Positions 26,521-34,335 of a stretch of DNA of 64,000 bases are shown here, in pieces. Below the pieces are notes generated by a model that worked only from the letters and a program-made list of their open reading frames with translations, was not told where the DNA came from and searched no databases. Made by a program: the position numbers and the translations under genes. Origin of the DNA: Stenotrophomonas maltophilia R551-3 (GTDB lineage: Bacteria > Pseudomonadota > Gammaproteobacteria > Xanthomonadales > Xanthomonadaceae); the NCBI RefSeq assembly GCF_000020665.1, contig NC_011071.1, positions 2,594,501-2,658,500 on the forward strand, in the 5' to 3' direction. Position 1 is the first letter of the stretch. Each line of letters starts with the position of its first letter.

Positions 26521-27345
26521 ATGAGCAACTACGTCACCGTCGCCGATGGCACCCGCATCTTCTACAAGGACTGGGGCAGCGGCCAGCCGATCGTGTTCGC
26601 CCACGGCTGGCCGCTGTCGTCCGATGCCTGGGACCCGCAGATGCTGTTCATGGGCCAGAACGGCTACCGCGTGATCGCCCATGACCGCCGCAGCCACGGT
26701 CGTTCCAGCCAGACCTGGGACGGCAACAACATGGACACCTATGCCGATGACCTGGCGGCGGTGATCGAGACGCTGGACCTGAAGGACGCGATCCTGGTCG
26801 GCCATTCCACGGGAGGTGGTGAAGTGGCCCACTACATCGGTCGTCACGGCAGCAAGCGCGTGGCCAAGGTCGTACTGGTCGGTGCGGTACCGCCGCTGAT
26901 GCTGAAGACCGACGCCAACCCGGCCGGTACCCCGTTGGAGGTCTTCGACGGCATCCGCAAGGGCACCGGTGGCGACCGTTCGCAGTTCTTCCAGGATCTG
27001 GCAACGCCGTTCTTCGGGGCAAACCGCGATGGCAACGCCGTCACCCAGGGCATGCGCGATTCGTTCTGGCTGCAGGGCATGCTCGGGGCCGTCAAGGGCC
27101 AGTACGACTGCATCCACGAATTCTCGGAGGTGGACTACACCGAGGACCTGAAGAAGATCGATGTGCCGGCGCTGGTGGTGCATGGCGACGACGACCAGAT
27201 CGTGCCATTCGATGCCTCGGCCAAGCTGTCCTCGCAGATCATCAAGGACGCCGAGTTGAAGGTGTATGCCGGTGCCCCGCACGGCCTGACCGTCACCCAC
27301 GCCGCCCGGTTCAATGCCGACCTGCTGGCGTTCGCGCGTAAATGA
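26521..27345 (+). CDS. Alpha/beta hydrolase, non-haem chloroperoxidase/arylesterase type
   Basis: 274 residues, start supported by AAGGAA eight bases upstream. Compact alpha/beta hydrolase: oxyanion region [11 protein letters not shown], nucleophile Ser96 in GHSTGGG, acid around Asp224 in HGDDDQIVP and catalytic His254 in APHGL. The sequence closely follows the bacterial cofactor-free haloperoxidase/esterase family, which hydrolyses aryl or aliphatic esters and performs perhydrolysis. No signal peptide, so cytoplasmic. A GC-rich hairpin and a long palindrome follow the stop codon. The physiological substrate cannot be told. Confidence 0.9.
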   Translation: MSNYVTVADGTRIFYKDWGSGQPIVFAHGWPLSSDAWDPQMLFMGQNGYRVIAHDRRSHGRSSQTWDGNNMDTYADDLAAVIETLDLKDAILVGHSTGGGEVAHYIGRHGSKRVAKVVLVGAVPPLMLKTDANPAGTPLEVFDGIRKGTGGDRSQFFQDLATPFFGANRDGNAVTQGMRDSFWLQGMLGAVKGQYDCIHEFSEVDYTEDLKKIDVPALVVHGDDDQIVPFDASAKLSSQIIKDAELKVYAGAPHGLTVTHAARFNADLLAFARK

Positions 27346-27351
27346 TGTACC

Positions 27352-27383
27352 GCGGCGGCGCCATGACGGTGCCGCCGCTTCTT
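27352..27383 (+). terminator. Hairpin after the chloroperoxidase gene
   Basis: GCGGCGGCGCC (27352-27362) pairs with GGTGCCGCCGC (27368-27378) with one G-T mismatch and is followed by TTCTT. It begins six bases after the stop codon. Confidence 0.6.
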
Positions 27384-27390
27384 CGGTCGC

Positions 27391-27456
27391 AAAAAGGGGA
27401 CGGAGGGGATTAAGTCGTTTGTGCACAAACGACTTAATCCCCTCCGTCCCCTTTTT
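27391..27456. repeat. Perfect 66-bp palindrome
   Basis: Bases 27391-27423 are the exact reverse complement of 27424-27456, with no unpaired loop (centre GTGCAC). The arms contain the GGGGACGGAGGGGATTAAGT unit seen at 2719 and 4846. It sits between two convergent genes, four bases from the stop of the minus-strand exporter. Confidence 0.97.
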
Positions 27457-27459
27457 GGG

Positions 27460-29109
27460 TCAGATGTCGCTGTGGTGGTGCGGGACCCCGGTCTTCGGCA
27501 GCGGGTCATGGCCGCCGACGAAATGGCGCACCACTGGTGCACGCTCACCGCGATGCAGCCCGCGCAGCACTTCCTGGATCGCCTTGTCATCGGCGGTGAT
27601 GCGCTCGTGCTGGCGCAGGTGCTCCAGCCACGATGGGGTCACGAAATACTCCAGGTGGATGCCTGGACTGGCCACGTCCTCCACTACGCCCCAGACCACC
27701 GCGCCATCGCGGCGGCGGATCGTGCCCAGCGCGCGCATCTGCGCCTGGAACGCGGCCCGGTCAGCCTCGTCGATGCGGTACTCGAGGGTGACCAGTACCG
27801 GGCCACGATCATTCGATACCGGCACCGACAGTTCCGGTGCGGGCCAATGCCCGGCCGGGCTGAGGTTCAGGTCTTCCGCCCCGGCGATGCGCACGCGCCA
27901 GACCAGCAGGCCACCGATCACCGCGCCGGCAGCCGCCACCAGCAACGCGAGCTCCGGCGACGTACGCTGCGCCAGCGCGCCCCAGCTCAGGCCACCGGCA
28001 GCCATGCCCGCGGAGAACACCATGATGTACAGCGCCAGCGCCCGTGCACGCACCCACGCCGGTACCGCCGTCTGTGCCGCAATCTGCAGCGACGACAGCA
28101 CCGTGATCCAGGCGAAGCCATTGATCAGCATCACCAGCGGCAGCACGTACCAGCTGCGACTCAGCGCCAGCCCGACCAGGCTCAACGCCAGCGACAGCGT
28201 GGCCAGCAGCACCAGCAGGTCACGATCCATCTGCGCACGCAGCTTCGGCAGCAACAGCGCACCGCCCACCGCGCCGATACCGATGCAGCCCAACAGAATG
28301 CCGTACTGCCCCGCCCCGCCGTGCATCTGCCCGCGTACCACCACCGGCAGCATTGCGTTCATCGCTGCAGCGAAGAAGAAGAAGCCGACCGACTTGATCA
28401 GCACCGCCTGCAGGCGCCCGGCGCGACTGGCGTAGCGCAGGCCCGCCTTCAATCCAGCACCGAAGCCTTCCGGCGGCAGGCTGGACTGCTTCGGGTCACG
28501 CTTCCAGCCCCATACCACGAACAGCATCGCGGCAAAGGTGATGGCGTTGAAACCGAAGGCCCAGACCGCACCGAGCTGGGCCACGATTACGCCACCGATG
28601 GCCGGGCCGATCGAGCGTGCGATGTTGATGCCGATCGAGTTCAGCGCCACCGCCGAGGCCAGCATCGGCTGCGGCACCAGTTCGGAAACGATCGCCGCCT
28701 GTGCCGGCATCGCCATCGCCGCACCGCAGCCCATGCAGAAGGTCAGCAGCACCAGCAGCTGCGGCGTCAGCATGTCCAGCGCGGTCAGCGCCGCCATCAC
28801 TGCGGCGACCAGCAGCATCCAGCCCTGGGTGGCCAGCAGGTACTTGCGGCGGTCGACGATGTCGGCCAGGGTGCCGGCGGCCAGCGCCAGCAGCACGATC
28901 GGCACCGTGGTGGCCGACTGCACCAGCGCCACCATCAATGGTGAGCCGGTGCGCTCGGCCATCACCCAGGCGGCGGCGACATCATTGACCCAGGTGCCGA
29001 TGTTGCTGGCCAGGATCGCCAGCCAGATCGAGCGGAACATCCGGATCTTCAGCGGGGACCAGGCACCTGCAGCCTGTGCGGGGGGTTGCGACGCGGTTGC
29101 GTTCACCAT
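27460..29109 (-). CDS. MFS exporter, EntS/transmembrane secretion effector type, with C-terminal ABM-like domain
   Basis: 549 residues. The ATG at 29109 has GGAG seven bases upstream and overlaps the preceding stop codon (ATGGTGA). Residues about 20-420 contain ten to twelve membrane helices with the MFS loop LADIVDRRKYLL and SIGPAIGGVI, as in the PF05977 group that includes EntS. Residues about 445-540 are soluble and resemble the dimeric alpha-beta barrel of quinol/antibiotic monooxygenases (LVTLEYRIDEADRAAFQAQM). It should export a small molecule across the inner membrane. As the last gene of the coupled operon its cargo is probably linked to the hydrolases upstream. Confidence 0.85.
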   Translation of the reverse strand: MVNATASQPPAQAAGAWSPLKIRMFRSIWLAILASNIGTWVNDVAAAWVMAERTGSPLMVALVQSATTVPIVLLALAAGTLADIVDRRKYLLATQGWMLLVAAVMAALTALDMLTPQLLVLLTFCMGCGAAMAMPAQAAIVSELVPQPMLASAVALNSIGINIARSIGPAIGGVIVAQLGAVWAFGFNAITFAAMLFVVWGWKRDPKQSSLPPEGFGAGLKAGLRYASRAGRLQAVLIKSVGFFFFAAAMNAMLPVVVRGQMHGGAGQYGILLGCIGIGAVGGALLLPKLRAQMDRDLLVLLATLSLALSLVGLALSRSWYVLPLVMLINGFAWITVLSSLQIAAQTAVPAWVRARALALYIMVFSAGMAAGGLSWGALAQRTSPELALLVAAAGAVIGGLLVWRVRIAGAEDLNLSPAGHWPAPELSVPVSNDRGPVLVTLEYRIDEADRAAFQAQMRALGTIRRRDGAVVWGVVEDVASPGIHLEYFVTPSWLEHLRQHERITADDKAIQEVLRGLHRGERAPVVRHFVGGHDPLPKTGVPHHHSDI

Positions 29110-30386
29110 TGCCATGCTCCAACGATCGAGGCGAACAGCGTGTCCTGGCCACCGGCCTGCTTCAGTGCAGGACCTGCGTCGACCCAGGCCAGCTGCAGCT
29201 GCCATTGCCAGTGTTCGCTGGCCTGCCAGCGGGTTTCGGATTTGTATTGATTGCCAATGCGGCGCGCGCCACCAGCGCTGCCCGGCAGTGCCACCAGGGG
29301 TGCCGGCGTGGTGTAGACCGCATCGGCGCGCCGATGCTTCCAGGCCATCTGTACGCCCAGCTCTGTCGTCAGCGTGTCACGCAGCCGCAGGGACAGCGTA
29401 GGCTGGACGTCCATCAGATTGGCTGGGGCCAGCAGGCTGGCTTCGCTGAAATAGGCCGACTTCGGGAACAGGGCATTGAACGTGCCCAGGCGGCCATCAC
29501 GTACGTTGCCATCACCACTGGCGATGTCGGCCTTCAGCCCCAGGCGCGGCTGTAGCGGAAGATCCCGCCAGCGCCAACCGGTATCGGTGGCCAGCGTCCA
29601 GGCACGGATGTCGAGGTTGCCTTCGGTGGTACGCAATTCACCGCCCTGCGCCACCAGCTCATTGTTCCAGTCCAGCGCCCCGGCCTGGCCGAACCAGCGC
29701 GCGCCCAGGGTCTGCCGACGTTCGGTGCCCGAGCCCGCCGCGAACCGCGCGCCCTCGCGGCGGTAGTCCAGCAGATACAGGTCCCATTGCCCTGGGCTGC
29801 GGTCACGCGCGGTGGTCGCATATGCTCCCCACAGATGCGCGCCCGGTTCGCCGCGATCATCGAACGCCCCCGGCCGGTTCTGCACCGGTTGCAGCGCCAT
29901 CAGGTCCAGCGTGCCGAGGCGGCCCTTCCATCCTGCACGTGCTCCGTCGAACGCCAAGCGGATGTTCGGCCCGTCGCGTACCGACAACAGCCGTGAGCTG
30001 CCGTATCCCGCCTCCTGCCGGCCCAGCTGCAGATGGAAGCCACGGTACTGCCAGCGCCAGTACACCTGCTGCACATCCAGCGCGCTGCGGTCAGTACGGC
30101 CCGGACCGCCGGCCTTGCCGCTCTCCCCGTGAACACCCAGCTGCAGCTTTGCCTGCCAGGTGTCTTCCACATAGGTGGCCGATGCCAAGGCGCGCAGCAG
30201 GCCATAGTCATCTTCGCTGCCGCCAATGCCGAACCGGGTCGGATCGTAGTACAGGCCACGCGCCCGCAGCGATGCATCCCATTGCAGCTGGCCGTCCCCA
30301 GCCGCGCTGCAATGACCGCCGTCGCAGGCCTGCACCAGCGACGGTGCGGCCAGCAATGCCAGGCTCAGAACGCGAAGCACGAGCAT
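29103..30386 (-). CDS. AlgE-like outer-membrane beta-barrel (alginate-export family)
   Basis: 427 residues with a signal peptide ending VQACDGG. The rest is a series of amphipathic beta strands with the family pattern QWDASLRARG at the N-terminus, VQQVYWRWQYRGFHLQLGRQE, and a final aromatic residue. The closest family I recognise is the alginate-export barrel (PF13372), whose members also serve as small-molecule porins in catabolic clusters. With no alginate genes nearby, a channel for the operon's substrate or product is likelier than alginate secretion. It overlaps the amidohydrolase by 22 bases and the exporter by seven. Confidence 0.8.
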   Translation of the reverse strand: MLVLRVLSLALLAAPSLVQACDGGHCSAAGDGQLQWDASLRARGLYYDPTRFGIGGSEDDYGLLRALASATYVEDTWQAKLQLGVHGESGKAGGPGRTDRSALDVQQVYWRWQYRGFHLQLGRQEAGYGSSRLLSVRDGPNIRLAFDGARAGWKGRLGTLDLMALQPVQNRPGAFDDRGEPGAHLWGAYATTARDRSPGQWDLYLLDYRREGARFAAGSGTERRQTLGARWFGQAGALDWNNELVAQGGELRTTEGNLDIRAWTLATDTGWRWRDLPLQPRLGLKADIASGDGNVRDGRLGTFNALFPKSAYFSEASLLAPANLMDVQPTLSLRLRDTLTTELGVQMAWKHRRADAVYTTPAPLVALPGSAGGARRIGNQYKSETRWQASEHWQWQLQLAWVDAGPALKQAGGQDTLFASIVGAWQW

Positions 30387-32335
30387 CCCATCGCGCCCCA
30401 GAACGCGGTCAGGTCGTCAGTGGGTGCAGCATGCCGGGCAGCATGGCCATGCGCGCCGTGGGTACTGCAGGCCGCACCATGATGATGGCGGTGCGCGGCC
30501 GCCAGACCGGTTGCGGCGCCGCCGACGTGGTAGCCACCGAACCGGTTGACCGGCGACCAGTCCGGCATCGCCGGCGGCAGCTGCGGCGCCAGCCCTGCAT
30601 AGTCGGCATCTGCATGCACGATGCGTCCGCCGACCACGGTCAGCACGCTGGTGATGTCGGCGATCTGCGCGTCATCCACGCGGAAGAAGTCGGCCGAGAG
30701 CAGGATGAAATCAGCCAGCTGACCGGCTTTCAGCGTGCCCTTCACCGCTTCGTCGCCGGAGAACCAGGCGCTGCCCTGGGTCCACAGGCGCAGCGCCTGC
30801 TCGCGTTCGAGCAGGTTCTCATCGCCATACAGGGCCAGACCGCCCACGGTGCGCCCGGTCACCAGCCAGGACAACGCCACCCACGGGTTGTAGCTGGCCA
30901 CGCGGGTGGCGTCGGTACCGGCACCGACCGGTACGCCTTCGGCCAGCATGCGCTTGACCGGCGGTGTATGCCGCGCGGCCTGCACGCCATAGCGCTCGAC
31001 GAAGGCTTCGCCCTGGTAGGCCATGCGGTGCTGCACGGCAATGCCGCCACCCAGCGCACGGATGCGTTCGATGTTGCGCGGGGTGATGGTCTCGGCGTGA
31101 TCGATGAACCAGTGCAGGCCATCGAACGGCACCTCGCGGTTGACCTGCTCGTACACGTCCAGGATGCGGGTGATGCTCTCGTCGTAGGTGGCATGGATGC
31201 GGAACGGCCAGCGCTTCTCGACCAGCAGCTTCACCACATCGTGCAATTCCGGCTCCAGCTCCGGCGGCAGTTCCGGACGCGGTTCGTTGAACAACTCGAA
31301 GTCGGCGGCGGAGAACACCAGCATCTCACCGGCACCATTGTGGCGCAGCAGGTCATCGCCCTGGCGTGGCTGCAGCATCTCGCTCCAGCCTCGGAAGTCG
31401 TTGACCTCGTTGCCCTTGTTCTGGGTGAACAGGTTATAGGCGATGCGCACCGTTAGCTGGTCATCGCGGTGCAGCTGCTCGATGACCTGGTAGTCCTCGG
31501 GGTAGTTCTGGAAACCACCGCCGGCGTCGATCACCGAGGTGATGCCGAGACGGTTCAACTCACGCATGAAATGACGGGTGGAATTGGCCTGGTACTCGAT
31601 CGGCAGCTTCGGGCCCTTGGCCAGGGTCGCGTACAGGATCAGCGCATTGGGCTTGGCCAGCAGCAGCCCGGTCGGATTGCCGAGCGAGTCACGCACGATC
31701 TGGCCGCCCGGCGGATCCGGGGTGTCCTTGGTATAGCCACAGGCACGCAGTGCGGCGCGGTTGAGCAGCGCACGGTCGTACAGGTGCAGCAGGAACACCG
31801 GCGTATCCGGCGCGATGTCGTTGAGCTCCTGCAGTGTCGGCAGGCGCTTCTCGTTGAACTGGGTGGCGGTGAATCCACCGACCACACGCACCCACTGCGG
31901 TGCAGGCGTGCGGTCGACCTGCGCCTTCAGCATGTCCAGCGCGTCCCCCAGCGAACGCAGGCCGTCCCAGCGCAGTTCAAGGTTGTAGTTCAACCCACCG
32001 CGGATCAGATGGGTATGGCTGTCGTTGAGGCCGGGCAACAGGCGCCGCCCCTGCGCATCGATCAGGGTCGCTTCGTTGCCCCAGCCGCGCATGATCTCCT
32101 CGTCACTGCCGACGGCGACGATGCGCCCTTCCTGCACGGCCAAGGCCTGCGCATGCGGCTGTTGCGGGTCCAACGTAGTGATGCGGGCATTGCGGATGAC
32201 CAGCGTGCTCATGCGACGCTCCTTGGAAGTGGAATCGAGTGCAGCACCGGCGCGGCCGGCCAAACCAAGTGCAACGGCGGCGCCGCTGGCCAGCACCACG
32301 TTGCGGCGACCGTGGTCGAGTGGATCGTGACTCAT
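30365..32335 (-). CDS. Exported YtcJ-like amidohydrolase with His/Cys-rich C-terminal tail
   Basis: 656 residues. The ATG at 32335 follows AGGGAGA and overlaps the doxX stop (ATGA). The N-terminus (HGRRNVVLASGAAVALGLAG) is a twin-arginine-type export signal. The body is an Amidohydro_3 fold with the metal motif DSHTH (His107, His109), later HIDHAE-like WFIDHAETITP and the distal GAGTDATR. The last about 45 residues carry about ten histidines and two cysteines (AHRHHHGAACSTHGAHGHA), unlike the family's usual end, and may bind metal. Export before folding with metal would fit Tat. Substrate, probably an amide or N-formyl compound, is unknown. Confidence 0.83.
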   Translation of the reverse strand: MSHDPLDHGRRNVVLASGAAVALGLAGRAGAALDSTSKERRMSTLVIRNARITTLDPQQPHAQALAVQEGRIVAVGSDEEIMRGWGNEATLIDAQGRRLLPGLNDSHTHLIRGGLNYNLELRWDGLRSLGDALDMLKAQVDRTPAPQWVRVVGGFTATQFNEKRLPTLQELNDIAPDTPVFLLHLYDRALLNRAALRACGYTKDTPDPPGGQIVRDSLGNPTGLLLAKPNALILYATLAKGPKLPIEYQANSTRHFMRELNRLGITSVIDAGGGFQNYPEDYQVIEQLHRDDQLTVRIAYNLFTQNKGNEVNDFRGWSEMLQPRQGDDLLRHNGAGEMLVFSAADFELFNEPRPELPPELEPELHDVVKLLVEKRWPFRIHATYDESITRILDVYEQVNREVPFDGLHWFIDHAETITPRNIERIRALGGGIAVQHRMAYQGEAFVERYGVQAARHTPPVKRMLAEGVPVGAGTDATRVASYNPWVALSWLVTGRTVGGLALYGDENLLEREQALRLWTQGSAWFSGDEAVKGTLKAGQLADFILLSADFFRVDDAQIADITSVLTVVGGRIVHADADYAGLAPQLPPAMPDWSPVNRFGGYHVGGAATGLAAAHRHHHGAACSTHGAHGHAARHAAPTDDLTAFWGAMGCSCFAF

Positions 32336-32757
32336 GCGATGTCTCCCTGAAGACGATGGCCATCCAGCGCCCAGGCACCGGGGCCGGCCAGCGCGAGGGC
32401 CAGCAGTACCGTGGTCCACATCAACGGGTACTCACTGCCACCGCGCATCCAGAACCAGCCCCTGGGCAGGGCCAGAAGTACGGTGAAACCGATGAAGGCA
32501 GCCGCGGCAAGCGCCGCGACGCGAGTCTGCCAGCCCAGCAGCACAGCCAGCCCGGACAGCACCTGCAGAAGGGCCAGCAGCAGCGGCAACGGTGCTGTTG
32601 CCGGCAATCCGAAACCGCGCAGCTCGCCGGCGAAACCGGCCAGCCCAGAACCGCCAAACCAGCCGAACAGCTTGCCCAACGCGTGTGGCAGCAGGAATCC
32701 TCCCGCTGCCACACGCAGGATCAACAGGGCCAGGTCGAGGCCATGGCCAGCCAGCAT
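32332..32757 (-). CDS. DoxX-family membrane protein
   Basis: 141 residues with four hydrophobic helices and the DoxX opening LLILRVAAGGFLLPHALGKLFGWFGGSG. The family are inner-membrane proteins related to quinone-handling or redox partners. Two bases separate it from the hydrolase upstream and the stop overlaps the amidohydrolase start. A second, shorter DoxX-like gene lies at 33907-34239. Confidence 0.87.
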   Translation of the reverse strand: MLAGHGLDLALLILRVAAGGFLLPHALGKLFGWFGGSGLAGFAGELRGFGLPATAPLPLLLALLQVLSGLAVLLGWQTRVAALAAAAFIGFTVLLALPRGWFWMRGGSEYPLMWTTVLLALALAGPGAWALDGHRLQGDIA

Positions 32758-32759
32758 GC

Positions 32760-33416
32760 TCAGTGCCCGCCTTCCTGCGCGCCGAACATGCGCTTGGCGT
32801 ACTGGATGCCGATGCCGTAGCCGCCGGCGTGGTCGCGGGCGATGCCGGTAGTCAGGTCGTAGGTTTCGCCACGCGCCCAGTCACGCTGCAGCTCAAGCAG
32901 GTACTGCACGCTGGTCATCGGCACCGCACCGGCCTGCACCATGCGGGTGATCGCGCGCTCGTGCGCTTCTTCGCTGACATCGCCGCAGGCATCGGTAATC
33001 ACGTAGACCTCGAAGCCATGCGCCAGCGCCGACAGCGCCGGGCCGACGATGCAGACGCTGGTCCACAGGCCGGCAACAACCAGGCGACGCTTGCCGATGC
33101 GGTTGATCTCATCGATCACCGGCTGGTCTTCCCAGGTGTTCATCGAGGTGCGGTCGAACACCGGCTGGCCCGGGAAGATCTCCGGCAGTTCCGGGAACAT
33201 CGGGCCGGAGAACGACGCTTCGGCAACGGTGGTCAGCAGTACCGGCACGTTGAAGCCCTTGGCACCCTTGCTGATCAGCGACACGTTGTTGCGCAGCGCA
33301 GAGATGTCGATGGTGTGGGTGGCGAATGCCATCTGCGACTGGAAGTCGATCAGCACCAGGGCATGGTCGGTGGGCGACAGCAGGGCCGGGGCGGGCGTGG
33401 CGGTGGCAAGGCTCAT
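32760..33416 (-). CDS. Isochorismatase-like cysteine hydrolase (YcaC type)
   Basis: 218 residues. Catalytic Asp24 in ALVLIDFQSQM and nucleophile Cys122 in LWTSVCIVGPALSA fit the isochorismatase-like fold, and MNTWEDQPV with QYLLELQRDWAR matches the YcaC subgroup. Such enzymes hydrolyse amides or vinyl ethers; YcaC's own substrate is unsettled. Cytoplasmic. The start overlaps the end of the AraC-type regulator by four bases. It could process what the exported amidohydrolase releases. Confidence 0.87.
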   Translation of the reverse strand: MSLATATPAPALLSPTDHALVLIDFQSQMAFATHTIDISALRNNVSLISKGAKGFNVPVLLTTVAEASFSGPMFPELPEIFPGQPVFDRTSMNTWEDQPVIDEINRIGKRRLVVAGLWTSVCIVGPALSALAHGFEVYVITDACGDVSEEAHERAITRMVQAGAVPMTSVQYLLELQRDWARGETYDLTTGIARDHAGGYGIGIQYAKRMFGAQEGGH

Positions 33417-33856
33417 GGTTGGACTCCGTTGGAAACACGATCAGGGGGAAGCAACAGGGCCGCATCGCCGGCCAGATACTGGCCGGGGCTGCAGCCGGTC
33501 TCCGCGCGGAAGCTGCGGACGAAATGACTCTGGTCGAAGAAACCCAGCTGCTGCGCCAGGCAGGACATCGGCAACTGCGCGACCGGCAGCAGCTGGCGTG
33601 CACGTTCGATGCGGCGACGGCGGACGTAGCGCAACGGGCTTGCGCCGGTGCCACTGCGGAACAGGCGCACCAGATGGAAGCGGCTGACACAGGCCGCGTC
33701 GGCCAGGTCGGTCACGCGCAGCGGTTGGGACAGGTGCTCATCGACGTAGCGCAGGGCACGCTGCAATGCCGCCGCCTGGTGCGGGGCCAGCGATGCAGCG
33801 GACGAATCCGGCAGGGAAGCAGTGGCCATGGGGGGCGCCGCGAGGGGGTGGCCCAT
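33413..33856 (-). CDS. Short AraC-family regulator
   Basis: 147 residues (or 138 from the Met codon at 33829; neither start has a clear ribosome-binding site). Almost the whole protein is the double helix-turn-helix: LRVTDLADAACVSRFHLVRLF, then QLGFFDQSHFVRSFRAETGCSPGQY. No ligand-binding domain, like SoxS/MarA-sized regulators. It is the first gene of the coupled minus-strand operon, which implies autoregulation and control of the genes that follow. Confidence 0.85.
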   Translation of the reverse strand: MGHPLAAPPMATASLPDSSAASLAPHQAAALQRALRYVDEHLSQPLRVTDLADAACVSRFHLVRLFRSGTGASPLRYVRRRRIERARQLLPVAQLPMSCLAQQLGFFDQSHFVRSFRAETGCSPGQYLAGDAALLLPPDRVSNGVQP

Positions 33857-33906
33857 GGTGCGGGTGCGCCGGGCGATGCCCTACCCCCGTCGGTCGAGGC
33901 CAGCAC

Positions 33907-34239
33907 CTACCCGAATGGGGGAGGCCGATGTCCAAATACACGCCGGCCAAACAGCCGTGCATCCAGTGAATAGGCACCCGGACCCAGTACCAGCAGGGCC
34001 AGCGGCAACACCACCAGCGGCCACGGCAGTGCCTGTGCATGGAGTTCCAGCATTGCCACCACCACTGCCACGGGCATCAGCACACCCAGCGCGAGCATCG
34101 CCACCGCCAACAGGCAAAGTGCCGACAGCCAGCCACCATGCCCTCCCGGCATGCACAGGGCAGCGGCAACGCACAGCCGCAGCCACAGCAGGCCGACGCC
34201 CGGACCGCGGTCGGGGAACATCAGGAACAGACGCTGCAT
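33907..34239 (-). CDS. Small DoxX-like membrane protein
   Basis: 110 residues from the ATG at 34239, which has TGGAG eight bases before it. Three to four hydrophobic helices and a C-terminal GPGAYSLDARLFGRR that mirrors the GPGAWALDG end of the DoxX protein at 32332. It starts 96 bp from the divergent sensor kinase gene and ends 50 bp before the AraC-type regulator, so it may be the first gene of the operon or a separate target of the two-component system. Confidence 0.7.
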   Translation of the reverse strand: MQRLFLMFPDRGPGVGLLWLRLCVAAALCMPGGHGGWLSALCLLAVAMLALGVLMPVAVVVAMLELHAQALPWPLVVLPLALLVLGPGAYSLDARLFGRRVFGHRPPPFG

Positions 34240-34335
34240 GGCCGGGCTCCACAGGGCATGCCTGCGTGATAACCGACTGCCTCGCAGTTCGCCTACCCCG
34301 TTCGGGTCACCCTGGGCTGCCCCGCACCTGCCAGA

